Shown here: one piece after another, positions 1-12,429 of the stretch
How positions within the stretch are numbered: the stretch's first letter is position 1
Layout: each line of letters starts with the position of its first letter
NCBI GenBank assembly: GCA_964017155.1
Contig: OZ024867.1
Span: forward strand, 9,024,025-9,088,024
Origin: Oasisia sp. SBJ-2009
Lineage: Eukaryota; Annelida; Polychaeta; Sabellida; Siboglinidae
Length of the DNA stretch: 64,000 bases
Direction: 5' to 3'
Position numbers and translations under genes: made by a program
The notes under the pieces: model-generated
Databases searched by the model: none
What the model saw: the letters and a program-made list of their open reading frames with translations, nothing else
Told to the model about the DNA's origin: nothing

Positions 1-41
1 CAGGTGCCACCAGGGTTCAACTGTATCACAAAGAGGAGGCC

Positions 42-1781
42 ATGGCAAGGAGACAAGCGGGTGCGAAGGACAGGGCTAGACTCCGTCGCAAACTTGACTA
101 TTGCATAGTTCCTATGGATTCGAAGGAGCATCCAGAAGGCAGCATTGTGAGCATTGTTAGCGGGAAGCTAGCCCCAGCATATGTCAATGTAGAAAATGCT
201 GGGATGATTGAAGAGACTATGTTGGAAGATTACGAGAAGACATGGCCGGAAGGATTCAACAGCACCATCTCCAAGAAAGTGGAGACAATGGCGGCATCAT
301 GCAAATTTGTAAAGATTGGTGACTCTAAAGTCTACGATTTGAATGCAATCTACTCAAGGGTCATTGCATTGCTATCTAGTGACCGGGATGTCGACGTGAA
401 TGATGTATTTACTGATGAGCTTGCACCTGTCCCAACTGCAATGTTCATGAATGATGGAATGCGGATTTGTAAAGCTAAGTCAAAGCTCAAGAGGTCGCTC
501 CAGATTGAAGTTTCGCGGAGGAATGTTGGTGATGCAGTTGCCACTGTCATAGATGGGTCAGCCCTAATATGGACTGTACATTGGCCAGCAGATGGTTCTG
601 TTGCAGATCTCATCGTTAATGTCAAGAAACGGATAGCTTCATACCTGACCAACAGTGATGTCTACCTCATCTTTGACAGATACCATGAGTACAGCATCAA
701 GTCCACTACGCGAGATGGCAGAGAGACCGGAATTACTAGGAAACATCATCTGCTACGGACAATAAAGTTGCCTGCACAGAAGGTTGTCTTGTCTTCTGTT
801 GATAACAAGAAACAGCTGATCCGGATCCTATGTGAAGAGCTGACAGAAGACAGGCTTTTTCATCTGCGGAGTACGGGAGACCACAAGTTGGTTGTCACAG
901 GGGAGGATCATTGCCCCATTGAAGTCCAAAACGAAGAGAAAAGGATCCGTTACGATCTGGAAACATACCAGGAAGAGGCTGACATCATCATTGTCCAGCA
1001 AGTCTTGAAGTGTGTCGGAGAGGCCCAATCAATCTCAGTGATTTCAGACGATACTGATGTTTTTGTTTTGCTACTGCATCACTACCAAATGGCAGGACTG
1101 GAAGTGCCACTGACTATGGAATCCCCAAGCAAAGAAAGGGCGATACTGGACATCAAGTTGACACAGGCAAAGCATAAGGAAATTGTGACGAACCTTCTAC
1201 CTGCGAATGTTATACCAGGATGCGACACAGTGGCATGTTACCTAGGCATTGGCAAAGGCAGAGTAATCAAACACCTGAAAGAAGGATGTGACTTAACAGC
1301 AATTGGCAATGTGGATGCACCCCTCCAGCAAGTGATAGATCAAGCCACTCGTTTTATTTCAGCGTGTTATGGCATGAAGGACAGCACAGACATGTCACAC
1401 ACTAGGCTTCTTGTATGGGGAAAAAAGAATGGCAAAGGCCATTCACCTTCTCCAAACTTGGCTTCTCTTCCACCAACGAGGGAGGCATTCATAGAAAATG
1501 TGAAGAGGGCCCATTTCCAGACAGTGTTGTGGCGTACTATCAATATTGACCCTACGCAGCTGAAACCAGAAGAATTTGGTTGGAAGATGGACACAGACAA
1601 CAAATCACTGAGTCCGATCGATTTACCAGACGACACAAAAGACTACATTTTGGAAATGATCAGATGTGACTGCAAAGCTGAACCCCCCTGTAACACCAAG
1701 AGATGCAGTTGTAAGAATAAAGGCTTACCTTGCCCAATGTTTTGTGCATGTTTCAAGGTGGGCTGCTCTAGACCACAGTAG
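42..1781 (+). CDS. Transposon-associated PIN/FEN-like nuclease with C-terminal CXC motif (5' end may be cut)
   Basis: Single uninterrupted ORF of 579 codons from the first ATG; the same frame stays open upstream to the window edge, so the true N-terminus may lie outside. Four acidic motifs in order resemble PIN/FEN-type nucleases: VIDGSALIW (about residues 168-176), EEAD (about 311-314), SDDTDVF (about 335-341) and GCDTVACYLGIGKG (about 393-406). The last 40 residues are cysteine-rich (CDCKAEPPC, CSC, CPMFCAC), like a tesmin/TSO1 CXC zinc-binding motif. From general knowledge, proteins of this layout occur in many copies in cnidarian, mollusc and other invertebrate genomes and behave as mobile-element cargo; that role is inferred here. 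The lack of introns fits a transposon gene or retrocopy. No terminal repeats could be assigned, since the left end is missing. The acidic motifs are intact, so it may be a recent copy. Confidence 0.65.
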   Translation: MARRQAGAKDRARLRRKLDYCIVPMDSKEHPEGSIVSIVSGKLAPAYVNVENAGMIEETMLEDYEKTWPEGFNSTISKKVETMAASCKFVKIGDSKVYDLNAIYSRVIALLSSDRDVDVNDVFTDELAPVPTAMFMNDGMRICKAKSKLKRSLQIEVSRRNVGDAVATVIDGSALIWTVHWPADGSVADLIVNVKKRIASYLTNSDVYLIFDRYHEYSIKSTTRDGRETGITRKHHLLRTIKLPAQKVVLSSVDNKKQLIRILCEELTEDRLFHLRSTGDHKLVVTGEDHCPIEVQNEEKRIRYDLETYQEEADIIIVQQVLKCVGEAQSISVISDDTDVFVLLLHHYQMAGLEVPLTMESPSKERAILDIKLTQAKHKEIVTNLLPANVIPGCDTVACYLGIGKGRVIKHLKEGCDLTAIGNVDAPLQQVIDQATRFISACYGMKDSTDMSHTRLLVWGKKNGKGHSPSPNLASLPPTREAFIENVKRAHFQTVLWRTINIDPTQLKPEEFGWKMDTDNKSLSPIDLPDDTKDYILEMIRCDCKAEPPCNTKRCSCKNKGLPCPMFCACFKVGCSRPQ

Positions 1782-2584
1782 CCGCTGAACTAGCCATCAT
1801 GCATCATTCAGATTGTCAGCGTTTTTCAATCTGTCAATCTGTCAATCTGACAGCAAGTTTCAGGACTAAGCTCTCCGTCAAGGATTTTGGCAGTAATTTA
1901 GGTTTGTTTTTATACATAAAGTATTGAAGATAAACCATACTACATCCACAGAGAAGTTTCTGAGTGTTTCTGAGTGTTTGCCAGTAAGGTTAAAAACATA
2001 TCACATAGACTCTTTCAAGCTGGAATTTTCCTACTGTTGATTGACCATTTTCTGCAAAACCATGCCTGAAATCGTGGAATTTCCCAAATTGTAAATGGCT
2101 AGAAAAGGGTTAATTCATTCAGTGTTGATCCATATTTGATTCTGCACTATAGTATTATGTTAATAAATATCAGAGAAAGCAAACTGGGTTCATTTGATAT
2201 TAGTTTTTACCTTGAAAATATGGGAGTTTCCGTTTTTTTCAGAATTTGAGTGTATCCGATAGAAAAGTGTTAATATCTAGAGTTGCCCAATAGATATCAC
2301 CGGGCATCATCCTGATTCTGATTAACCATGCCCCAGGCGACCAGAATCAACAGAGAAAAAACTGTATCCGACAAAACCAGATTCAACCCCACGACTCCTT
2401 GACTATGACCTTTGTGGCAGAGACTGCTACTCCCACATTGGACTTTATAGCCACACATTACACTGCTCCAACCGAGCAACCCGAGGACACGCAGCGGCGA
2501 CAACCTCACCTCCCTCTTTTGGAATAGTGGTTTGGTCCAAATCGACTGTCGCTGCAATAGTCGTGCGTTAATAGCCGACTGTCG
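1782..2584. other. AT-rich non-coding stretch
   Basis: No convincing coding region or repeat array was seen here. It contains short direct duplications (for example a doubled 'caatctgt' and 'gagtgtttc' around 1830-1980) and is probably the 3' flank of the ORF to its left. Confidence 0.4.
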
Positions 2585-2634
2585 TTGCAATCACGGACTT
2601 CTATACACATAGTGTATAGAAGTCCGTGTTGCAA
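2585..2634. repeat. Near-perfect hairpin, arms of 23-24 bp, 3-nt loop
   Basis: The left arm 2585-2608 and right arm 2612-2634 are reverse complements except for one extra base in the left arm; the loop is 'ata'. The outer six bases of each arm are the palindrome ttgcaa. It lies about 0.8 kb after the stop of the nuclease-like ORF. It could be a transposon sub-terminal structure, a foldback element or a transcript-end hairpin; nothing in the sequence decides between these. Confidence 0.7.
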
Positions 2635-3238
2635 TGTTATGCTAGAATATATCGCTGTACTATATTCCAGACGAACTTATTCTTGCTGTTGTGCTACAAG
2701 TGGCACATTCACCCGGATGTGTCTAGCAGTGGCTCCGGTGTCGTCACGCTTCACCGCACACAAGTCACAAGTGCAGTGTGTGGAGAATAAACACCGTCAC
2801 TAGACCGACCGTGTGTACGTATTACACAGCTCTAATAACATATATGTGCAAGAAAGACACGATTATGCTTATAAAACTACATTCACATTTAGTTATCCGC
2901 TGAACCAGCGTTGTTAGTAGCAGTTGTGTCCAGGGCTTGGCAATAATCTAATGTAAATTTGAAGGGTTTCAGGACAAAACGCGATGAAAGCCAAATAAAA
3001 CATTTCGTCCAAACAAGTATAAATATTTAGTTCAAAGTGACATATGACAAAATTCTTTGCCAAAAGGCGGGATTGGGAAGTCCTACACAGACACCACTAT
3101 AACCTCTGCATATTACTACTCTATGAATTAGGCATACAATTGTGGTTCCAAAGTCTAAAAGTCTGTCCTCCAAATGCTTAGTTATGGGGCAGGCCATGGC
3201 CCCTATTCAAATACATGTAGGCAACATAACAACTTCAT

Positions 3239-3240
<2 letters not shown>

Positions 3241-3312
<72 letters not shown>
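3241..3312. repeat. (TA)n microsatellite
   Basis: A pure alternating TA tract of about 70 bp directly abuts the left end of the first copy of the interspersed repeat described at 3313-3904. Confidence 0.95.
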
Positions 3313-3315
<3 letters not shown>

Positions 3316-3904
3316 CCACCACTTTTTAAACCGGATCGACGCCCCTGGCTTGTGCGTGTATGTGCGTGCATGTGTGTATGTACTCGTGCGTGTTCCTGTG
3401 TGTGTGTACCTGTGCAGGCTTACGATTGCTAGCACAAGAACATTCAGGGCGACGTGGTTTTTTGTGCTGTTTTACATCCCAATAAAAACGTCTACGACAA
3501 TAAGGCTTTTGAACCTTGAACAGACATAAAATCATTCAATACACTTTAGAAGACAGTCTGAGACTAGATGACACCCGCTCATACAGTTAACTCAAAGAAT
3601 AAAGGTAAACATAAGAACACATTATCCCCATTCAGAATGGTTGGAAAATACACCACGCGCAGAATAAATAACGAAAGTGACTAAGCGCAGCGTGACATTT
3701 ACACAACCAATCGGTCGGTTGCCTTTTCAGGAAATCCCTCCGTTTCCCGAACACTGGGAAATTCCCTAGTTTCGCATCCCGTATAGATATCCGTTTGGCA
3801 ACATCTGGCGCTAAAACCACGGCTGTTGCAGTGTATCTGTTTTTTTACCCGTAGCGGTTTATGTGTTTTATATAACCATCTGATCGAGGTAAAGGGTTCA
3901 CCCC
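3313..3904 (+). repeat. Interspersed repeat family, copy 1
   Basis: About 590 bp shared with the segments at 6806-7530 and 8811-9562. Common landmarks in order: 'ccaccacttttt' (copies 1 and 2), a GTGC/GTGT-rich block, 'ttacatcccaat', 'aacgaaagtgactaagcgca', 'tccctccgtttccc', 'tttcgcat', 'tacccgtagcggt' and 'gggttcacccc'. Microsatellite lies at the 5' side of each copy. No coding capacity or clear terminal inverted repeat was seen, so it may be a SINE or MITE-like non-autonomous element. It ends at 'gggttcacccc', where sequence shared with copy 2 stops. Confidence 0.8.
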
Positions 3905-4467
3905 ACAGAGTTAAATCATTAATCTTTCCCCTATAGACTAGAGTGACAACCTGGCTCGCTGCACTGAGGCCGTGGAGGACCACTGGCGATAATTCACATA
4001 GCACGGCAGAAAGTGCCGTACTCACTGGCAGGATATATAGAATACAACTTTTGAGCAACGTAATAAATTTTAAAAAGTCTGCTAAGACGATTTTTTTTAA
4101 CTTGGATGTGTGTCGTTGTGCCCCTAGCCCTAGGCCATATAAGACAGCTGATGATTAATTTCTGGAGTTGACCAGCAGGGCCAGCTGTTGAATGTTTTGA
4201 GTTGGTTCACCGTGTTGGGGTAGGGATCTAAATATTGGTCACTGTGGTTCCTCGGCTATGTGAATAATGATTCAGTGGAATGGGTTGTAGCATCCAGCTT
4301 ATATAGTCATTAGGGGAAGGGTTGTGACCTGGAAATGAGTTTAACCTGAGGTCAATATCCCAGATGGCTACTCTGTCTCTGGCCAGTTCGGTGGTTGACA
4401 ATGATGTGAACAACGTTAATCCATTTGGGCACATGCTGGCTACAACAGTCATTGTGAACTAGCAAGT

Positions 4468-4870
4468 ATGGTTATTTCCTGTGTAGCGTACAACTGTACC
4501 AACCGACAGAAAACAGGATCCAGAGTCTCTTTCCACATGTGAGAATCTCAGTTATACAATATATAGCTTAGGTTATAGTCTGCGAACATATTTATGTTCC
4601 ACTGCTATTAATTTAGGAAATGAATAGTTTTAAGACATTACACTCATATGAAAATTGATCAACAATAATACATGTTGGATGAATTATGTACCAAACCGAT
4701 TTTTAATAATATTACAGTGCATAGTCGTAGTGTGAGTGACATATTTTATATTAATCTAATAGCCTAATTATAATATGGTACTATTTTATGACTACTAGTT
4801 ATTGATAATGGGTACTGCCTTCTGCAGATTTCCAGATGAAAAGAAAATACCAGAATGCCGAGCAAAGTGA
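4468..4870 (+). pseudogene. THAP-type zinc-finger gene fragment, two exons
   Basis: Exon 1 (4468-4538) begins with an ATG and encodes MVISCVAYNCTNRQ followed by SRVSFH, matching the start of THAP domains (Cys, then C-x-N-R, then SFH). A GT donor follows at 4539. Exon 2 begins at 4828 after 'tctgcag' and, joined in phase 2, gives IFPDEKK, the expected FP-containing continuation. The frame then meets TGA at 4868-4870, at the place where THAP domains carry a conserved tryptophan (TGG). The remaining Cys-His zinc ligands and the C-terminal part are not found in frame. This is either a decayed copy or a truncated gene. THAP domains are DNA-binding modules found in host factors and in P-element and Kolobok-type transposases; which parent this derives from is unknown. 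Confidence 0.6.
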
Positions 4871-5559
4871 AAGGGAAACTGTGGTCATTTTAAGGAAACC
4901 TGTTACCATGACATCCCTGCTGTTTTGTTGTAGTTTGTCTAATTTTATTTATTTATTGTTATTACTATTGACACTATCTTAGTAGTACAACTTTTCTACC
5001 TTGTCTAGTACTGTTGTTGCTAGTAATGTTGGCAGCTCTGTTTTGTTGTTGTTTTCCCTATTCTCTCATCCACTTTGCATGGTCTGTTTTTTAATCTGTA
5101 AAATTGTAATTAATTATATAGGTGTGGGTGTTCTCTCCAATGTCTTTGGAGGGTGAACTTCAGTTGGTTGATTTTTAAATGACTTTTTTGTAAAACGCCA
5201 CAACAATTGTGGATCTGGTAGAACAACAAATTAAATAGTACTAAGCTGTACTCACCCCTCACACAGCGAGACACTGTATACTAAGTATAAGCCTGTTGAT
5301 TTGTTTCATACTGGCATATCAGAAGAGTCAACTGTTTGAACACATTGTACACAATTAAACAACACTGGCTAACAGATGTTAGTAAATAAAAAACGTGATA
5401 ATTATGTAGAACACTTGGTGCAGTCCTATGTATATACAAGCACTGCAGTGGCCTTTCTGCCGTGCTATAGCCTGGCTGTCACCGGGCGTGTTGACTTCAA
5501 AGTATCATGTGTCAACTGATAGCGGCCAAGCGATCTTGTAGTAGTGGCGTGTTCTATTT
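4871..5559. other. Non-coding AT-rich sequence
   Basis: No gene, RNA or strong repeat was recognised. T-rich stretches with scattered AATAAA-like motifs lie downstream of the THAP fragment. Confidence 0.4.
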
Positions 5560-5700
5560 ATATCTATGGTTCACCCTAACCGAAAACGCAGAAATAAACT
5601 CTTTGTGCTTCGTCATTATATTGTGCGCGTTAAATTATGGTTGTGTAATTGTTTAATGACTATCTGCATCCTAGGGTTGACACTGCATTACATATTACAT
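5560..5700 (+). repeat. Partial copy (3' end) of the interspersed repeat family
   Basis: It matches the end of the full copies ('aaccgaaaacgcagaaataa', 'cgtcattatattgt', 'catcctagggttgacact') and is followed at once by ATAC/TA microsatellite. The rest of the element is missing. Confidence 0.75.
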
Positions 5701-6041
<341 letters not shown>

Positions 6042-6594
6042 AAATTGTAGGCTAAATTATAACTCTGTAACTGTAATTATGTTTGCATGATATATTTGGT
6101 TTTATATTTTTGTAGTGGTAGCTAAGAAACTAAGTGCAATGGCGAATGCCAGACCATGACTTCACTGACCAGTGCTGACATAATAAACCAGAGTGAAGGT
6201 TCAAACGCACACTACACTGGCTGTCGTCAGCTGTCCAATCTAATAATAGTACAAGTAGTATGTGACACCAGATAACTTGGGTAATTAGTGTAATTGTAAG
6301 ACAGCCTACGCCCTTAGCATAAAGACACAGGTGGGAATTGTGTACACATTGGGAAGAAACATCAAACATGGTGGAAATATTTGTTTTTTAGACCCAGTAT
6401 TTTCAAAGCAATTTATAATAAGATATCCCATGCGTAATTTATTTATTTTAAACTCTAAATGGGGTGTATAACAAAAGGCTTTAAAATATAATCACTCATT
6501 ATTAATTAGTAATTTGAACATGTGTCAGCATTGCATATAAGAGTGCATATGTATTTATTATATTGTTCTCATAAACATATATATGTTCTGATTA

Positions 6595-6645
<51 letters not shown>

Positions 6646-6662
6646 CACACATATATATATAT

Positions 6663-6743
<81 letters not shown>

Positions 6744-6762
6744 CACATATGATATATATTAC

Positions 6763-6805
<43 letters not shown>
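6595..6805. repeat. (CA)n and (TA)n microsatellites
   Basis: A short CA tract is followed by about 200 bp of interrupted TA repeats, immediately left of the second interspersed-repeat copy. Open frames across it are low-complexity artefacts. Confidence 0.95.
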
Positions 6806-6806
<1 letters not shown>

Positions 6807-7530
6807 TCCCACCACTTTTAAAAACCGGCTTGTGCATGCATCTACGCGCATGTGTGTGTCTGTACTCGTGCGTGTTCCTGTGTGTGCGTGTGTGCTCGTG
6901 TACTGGCTTACGACTGGTAGCCCAAGACAATTTAGACGACGTCGTTTTTGGTGCTGTTTTACATCCCAATTAAAACATCTAATACAATAAGAGTTTTGAA
7001 CCTAGACATAAAATCATTCAGCACAGTTTAGAAAACAATCTGACGCTAGATGGAACCCGCTCATACAATTAACTCAAAGAATAAAGCTAAACATCCTGAG
7101 AACACAGAACACACGTGAGAACACAGTATCCCAATTCAGAATGGCTGGAAAAAACATCACGCGTTGAAAAACAAAAACGACATGGATCTTTGTAAATAAC
7201 GAAAGTGACTAAGCGCAGCGTGACATTCACACGATTAATCAGTCTGTAGCTTTTTCAGGAAATCCCTCCGTTTCCCGGAAACTGGGGGATTTCCTAGTTT
7301 CGCATCTCATATACGTATCCGTTTCGCAACATGTGGCGATAAAACCACGGCTCCTGCAGTGTGTCTATTTTTACCCGTAGCGGTGTCTGAGTTTTCTAAA
7401 ACCATCTGGTCGAGGTCACGGGTTCACCCCAACCGAAAACGCAGAAATAAACTCTTTGGGTTTCGTCATTATATTGTTCGCGTTAAACAATATTTGTGTA
7501 ACTATTTAATGACCATGTGGCATGTACATC
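6806..7530 (+). repeat. Interspersed repeat family, copy 2
   Basis: It has the same landmarks as copy 1 in the same order: 'tcccaccacttttaa', GT-rich block, 'ttacatcccaat', 'aacgaaagtgactaagcgca', 'tacccgtagcggt'. It continues past the copy-1 end into 'aaccgaaaacgcagaaataa' and 'cgtcattatattgtt'. It is flanked by (TA)n on the left and (GT)n on the right. Confidence 0.8.
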
Positions 7531-7561
7531 TTAGCATTACATTAAATGTTACTAATACACG

Positions 7562-7800
<239 letters not shown>

Positions 7801-8016
7801 TGAGAAGCATAATTATGTGTGTATAAACATCCACTGTGAAACTGACCACCCAATGGACACACTACACGGACTAGTGGACTCACCTAGGATACAACTTCGA
7901 CGGTCGCAATGTCTGGAGACAAAGTGGGCGTTGTGTCGGTGTGGGGAGCCTGGCGAGAGAACACGCAGAGCTCACACGTACTGTCACATCAGAAGCACGA
8001 AGCAGTCTAACGTAGT

Positions 8017-8155
8017 GACAGCCGGCCGCTGTCAGCCGCCGGGCCTCGTGCTTGTGAGTCACCGAGCGAAGTCTAAGTCCCACGCCAGCACTGCATAGTG
8101 ACTGACAGCGAGCCGCTGTCAACCGCCGGGTATCGTGCTTGTGAGTCACCCTGTA
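8017..8155 (+). repeat. Two diverged tandem copies of about 80 bp
   Basis: The segment 'gccgctgtcagccgccggg...cgtgcttgtgagtcacc' recurs once (8028-8064 and 8110-8152) with small changes. No coding capacity was recognised. Confidence 0.6.
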
Positions 8156-8810
8156 TACGATCTGCCTTATCTATTAGACGCCTTCGAACCTATGCATATT
8201 CAGCTCTCCAACGTAGAGCACTTCACATAGACACAACTCAGAAGTTCCAGGCACCACAGCGTGGGAGAGATATTTAATTGACAACACCACACATATAGGC
8301 ATTCAGTTATAACAATCCGACTGACCAGACTGACCAGCCTGACCAGTAAAAGACAAACAAGTCTAATATAAGACTCCCTTCACTATATATGCGTTGACAA
8401 TCAATGAGACATGTACTGTTCCGGTCATCGTTCGTCCGACTCTCGGGACGCTTCCGGTCATCCTTCTAAATTACACACACATTCTTCTGCCTGATTGTAT
8501 GTCCTTTATTTCCACACATATATGCAATCTACCTACAATATACTGCCTGCAATCACAATCCGTGACTTCTGTCGATCATCGTTCCTTCTCTACATTACTG
8601 CAACCATTCAATTGCCAGGACTAGCCTTGCCACAACCACTAATTACTAGAAGTAATCTGACTACACCCACACCAAATATAAGAACTAATCTAGTATATCT
8701 AGTATATATCCACACGGTGGATGTACGTTACAACCAAGCGAAGTCATCATTGTCACATGCCAGCAATGCGCTATAATTAGACTGACAGCTCAGCTACTCA
8801 AAGTTCAGTG

Positions 8811-8861
8811 GCGCGTCCTTGTGCGTTTGTACTATGCCCATGTGTATATGTATTCGTGTTC

Positions 8862-8910
<49 letters not shown>

Positions 8911-9562
8911 CGTGCGTGTGTGCGTGTGTGTGTGTGTGTGTGTGTGCGTGTGCATGCAGGCTTACGATTGAATTCTCCTCGGTAAGAGCCTAAGAACATT
9001 CAAGCAATGCGGTTTTTGATGCTGTTTTACATCCCAATACAAATGTCTAGTACAATAAAGCTTTTGAACCTACAGACATTCAATCGATCAACACACGGTA
9101 GAACATAGTCTGATACTAGATGATACCCTCTCATACAGTTTACTCAAAGAGTAAAACTAAACATAATTAAGAAAACAGTATCCCCTTTGAGAAAGGCTGG
9201 AAAATAGATCACGCGTTGAATAAAAAAATAACCTAGATTAACGAAAGTGACTAAGCGCAGCGTAACGTTAACACAATCGGTCGGTAGCTTTTTCAGGAAA
9301 CCCTCCGTTTCCCTAGTTTCGCATCTCATATACGTATCCGTTTGGCAACGATTGGCGACAAAATCGGCTCCTGCAGAGTGTTTATTTTTACCCGTAGCGG
9401 TGTCTTTGTGTGTTTACATAACCACCTGATCAAGATAAAGGGTTCACCCCAAACGTAAACAAAAATAAACTTTCTGGTATTCGTTATTATATTGTTTTCA
9501 TTAAACTAGGGTTACTTAAATGTTTGATGCCCATCTACATCCTAGGGTTGACACTCATACAT
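8811..9562 (+). repeat. Interspersed repeat family, copy 3
   Basis: Same family as 3313 and 6806, with a long internal GT/GC-T array (about 8855-8955) in place of the short GTGC block. It contains 'ttacatcccaat', 'cgaaagtgactaagcgca', 'tacccgtagcggtgt' and the 3' terminus 'catcctagggttgacact', which is also found in the partial copy at 5560-5700. A (CA)n array follows. Confidence 0.8.
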
Positions 9563-9565
9563 ATT

Positions 9566-9626
9566 ACACACACGCACTAATGCGCACGCACACACACCCA
9601 CACCCACCCACCCACACCCACCCACC

Positions 9627-9691
<65 letters not shown>

Positions 9692-9739
9692 TATTATTAT
9701 TATTATTATGATTATTCACTCGTTCTGTCGAGTGAATAA
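9566..9739. repeat. (CACACC/CA)n and (TTA)n tract ending in a short hairpin
   Basis: CACCCA/CA repeats run to about 9690, then ATT repeats, then an 11-bp inverted repeat (9712-9722 with 9729-9739, six-base loop). Confidence 0.85.
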
Positions 9740-11137
9740 GTGAGCTTGTTTGAGCAAGCGTTCGTGAGTTCGTGGATACACAGCCTACCATCTAAATTGC
9801 CGAATGACGACGGATAATAACGAAATTTGCTTATTTGTTATTAAATTTGCTGTGACACGTACAGTACGACACACATGTAACATATGACAGTAGTAGCACT
9901 TTGCCAGAAGGCTGGCTGCTGCCTCTTTGACTTGTGACCGTAGTTCTGCCCACCCCGTTCTTTTCACATCATCAGAAATCATTACTGGTAAAGACCACAC
10001 CCACGCGGGAGTATTCGAGCTCTGGTTAATGAATACCGGAAAACACGAAACAGCTACAACTGCCAAAACACAAACAAATAAGCTTGAGAACGCTCCCCGC
10101 TCTGCTTCTAGCCACTCTCCAGTTCCGCAGACCCGCGGGGGTGTCACAATCGCAGGCGAGGGGGGTCACTATCACATTTTCCCTCTTTAACACGTTACCC
10201 CCAGAACGAACTCAGATTGTCTTTAAAGATCACACCAAACAGTTTGCATCTAGCAAATCACAAATAACATATCTCATTGATCAAACATTACAGCTTCTCT
10301 AAGATCGTCTAATGTATACGTAAATGGACCACGCCGTAAAATCATCAAATTTACACTAACAAACGGTTCACAGCAAAAATATCACTACAACTTCTGGCCT
10401 TCTGCGGTACGAGGAATATAGACGGCTACTTCACTTTCATTACACACAAATGGAATGCTCACTTAGCTACCCAAGAAATATCCATTATGTCACAACTGTT
10501 TGAATTCAGCAACGACTGTCCTTCGTTACGAACTTTTCAGAACGCTTTCTAAATCAATATTGCATGAACAGTTTCTCGAGGCGCTTCTCGAGACTTAGAA
10601 CAAACACAGTGCACATTCATAAGGTAACACATACGTCTCAAAATAAATACGTTTACGAATAAACACTTGTATTTACACTAGTAACTGTAAAGATCGATAT
10701 AATTATTTATAATCAACACACAGAACATATAACCCTGTCTGCATTTTTTTTGGTTGCGCGTGCGAACACATGGTTACTAAATAAGATATTGTAAAGGGTA
10801 TCCTGCCCTTTGTATCTCTGTTCGTATATCGTTCAAACTATTCAAATTAAGCGCACGCACATGCTGTAGTTTAAGAAGGCATTACTATGTGATGTGACTA
10901 GAACTCAGTGGCACCCGAAGAGGTCCGGAAGTGTCCGACGACTTTTCGACATTCTGCCGCTAACAGACGTGTCGCTCGCGTCCGATCGCGTCTTCTCTTT
11001 CGCGTCGGCGGCATTGTTTTTGGCACTACAGTTCTGCGGTACAGTTTTGCACATTTCAACTCTGCCTGTTCGAGAGTCCATCGGCGGCGCAAACGTTTTC
11101 GCTGTAGTTAGGTGGAGCTGTGCGCTTCTGTGCATTG

Positions 11138-11138
<1 letters not shown>
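9740..11138. other. Unassigned sequence without a supported gene
   Basis: Short open frames exist on both strands (for example 9785-10147 minus and 10894-11110 plus), but none shows a recognisable domain or a consistent set of splice sites. A GC-richer island lies at about 10905-11110, just left of a TA/GT array. Confidence 0.35.
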
Positions 11139-11680
<542 letters not shown>

Positions 11681-11773
11681 AAGCACACGTGTACACAACT
11701 ACACCAAAAAATACACAGCTACACCCATCATTACTCATTACTCCACTATGCCCAACATGAAGTGATCTCTGCG

Positions 11774-11791
11774 CCCCCCCCCCCCCCCCCC
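11774..11791. repeat. Poly-C run
   Basis: About 18 consecutive C residues, a likely site of length uncertainty in the assembly. Confidence 0.85.
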
Positions 11792-11974
11792 ACTCCCAGG
11801 GAAAAGGATCCTTATTCATGACACTCATATGTTCTCTGCGAAGGGTATCAGGTCACAAATCAAACATTTTGATTCGACGCGGGTAAGACAGGGTGATAAT
11901 ATGCAGTGCTGCCGCCTGGTGAATAGCACACTACTTTACTTACAACAGCAGTCGAGTAGATTTGTGATCCGCTC

Positions 11975-12425
11975 TTGTACGAGGTACTCGGCCCCGAGGT
12001 CTACCGTTCACCACGGGTTGACTGTCTCTTGTACGACGAGATGCTCGGCCCCGAGGTCTACCGTTCACCACGGGTTGACTGTCTCTTGTACGACGAGATG
12101 CTCGGCCCCGAGGTCTACCGTTCACCACGGGTTGACTGTCTCTTGTACGACGAGACGCTCGGCCCCGAGGTCTACCGTTCACCACGGGTTGACTGTCTCT
12201 TGTACGACGAGATGCTCGGCCCCGAGGTCTACCGTCCACCACGGGTTGACTGTCTCTTGTACGACGAGATGCTCGGCCCCGAGGTCTACCGTTCACCACG
12301 GGTTGACTGTCTCTTGTACGACGAGATGCTCGGCCCCGAGGTCTACCGTTCACCACGGGTTGACTGTCTCTTGTACGACGAGATGCTCGGCCCCGAGGTC
12401 TACCGTTCACCACGGGTTGGGTGTC
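11975..12425. repeat. 57-bp minisatellite, about 8 copies
   Basis: The unit contains 'ctcggccccgaggtctaccg' and 'caccacgggttgactgtctc' and repeats every 57 bp with only a few substitutions. Because 57 is a multiple of three and the unit has few stops, open frames of 175-207 codons appear in two plus frames and one minus frame. They are repeats of 19 residues and look incidental: no start context, flanking exon or domain supports translation. Confidence 0.9.
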
Positions 12426-12429
12426 TCGT

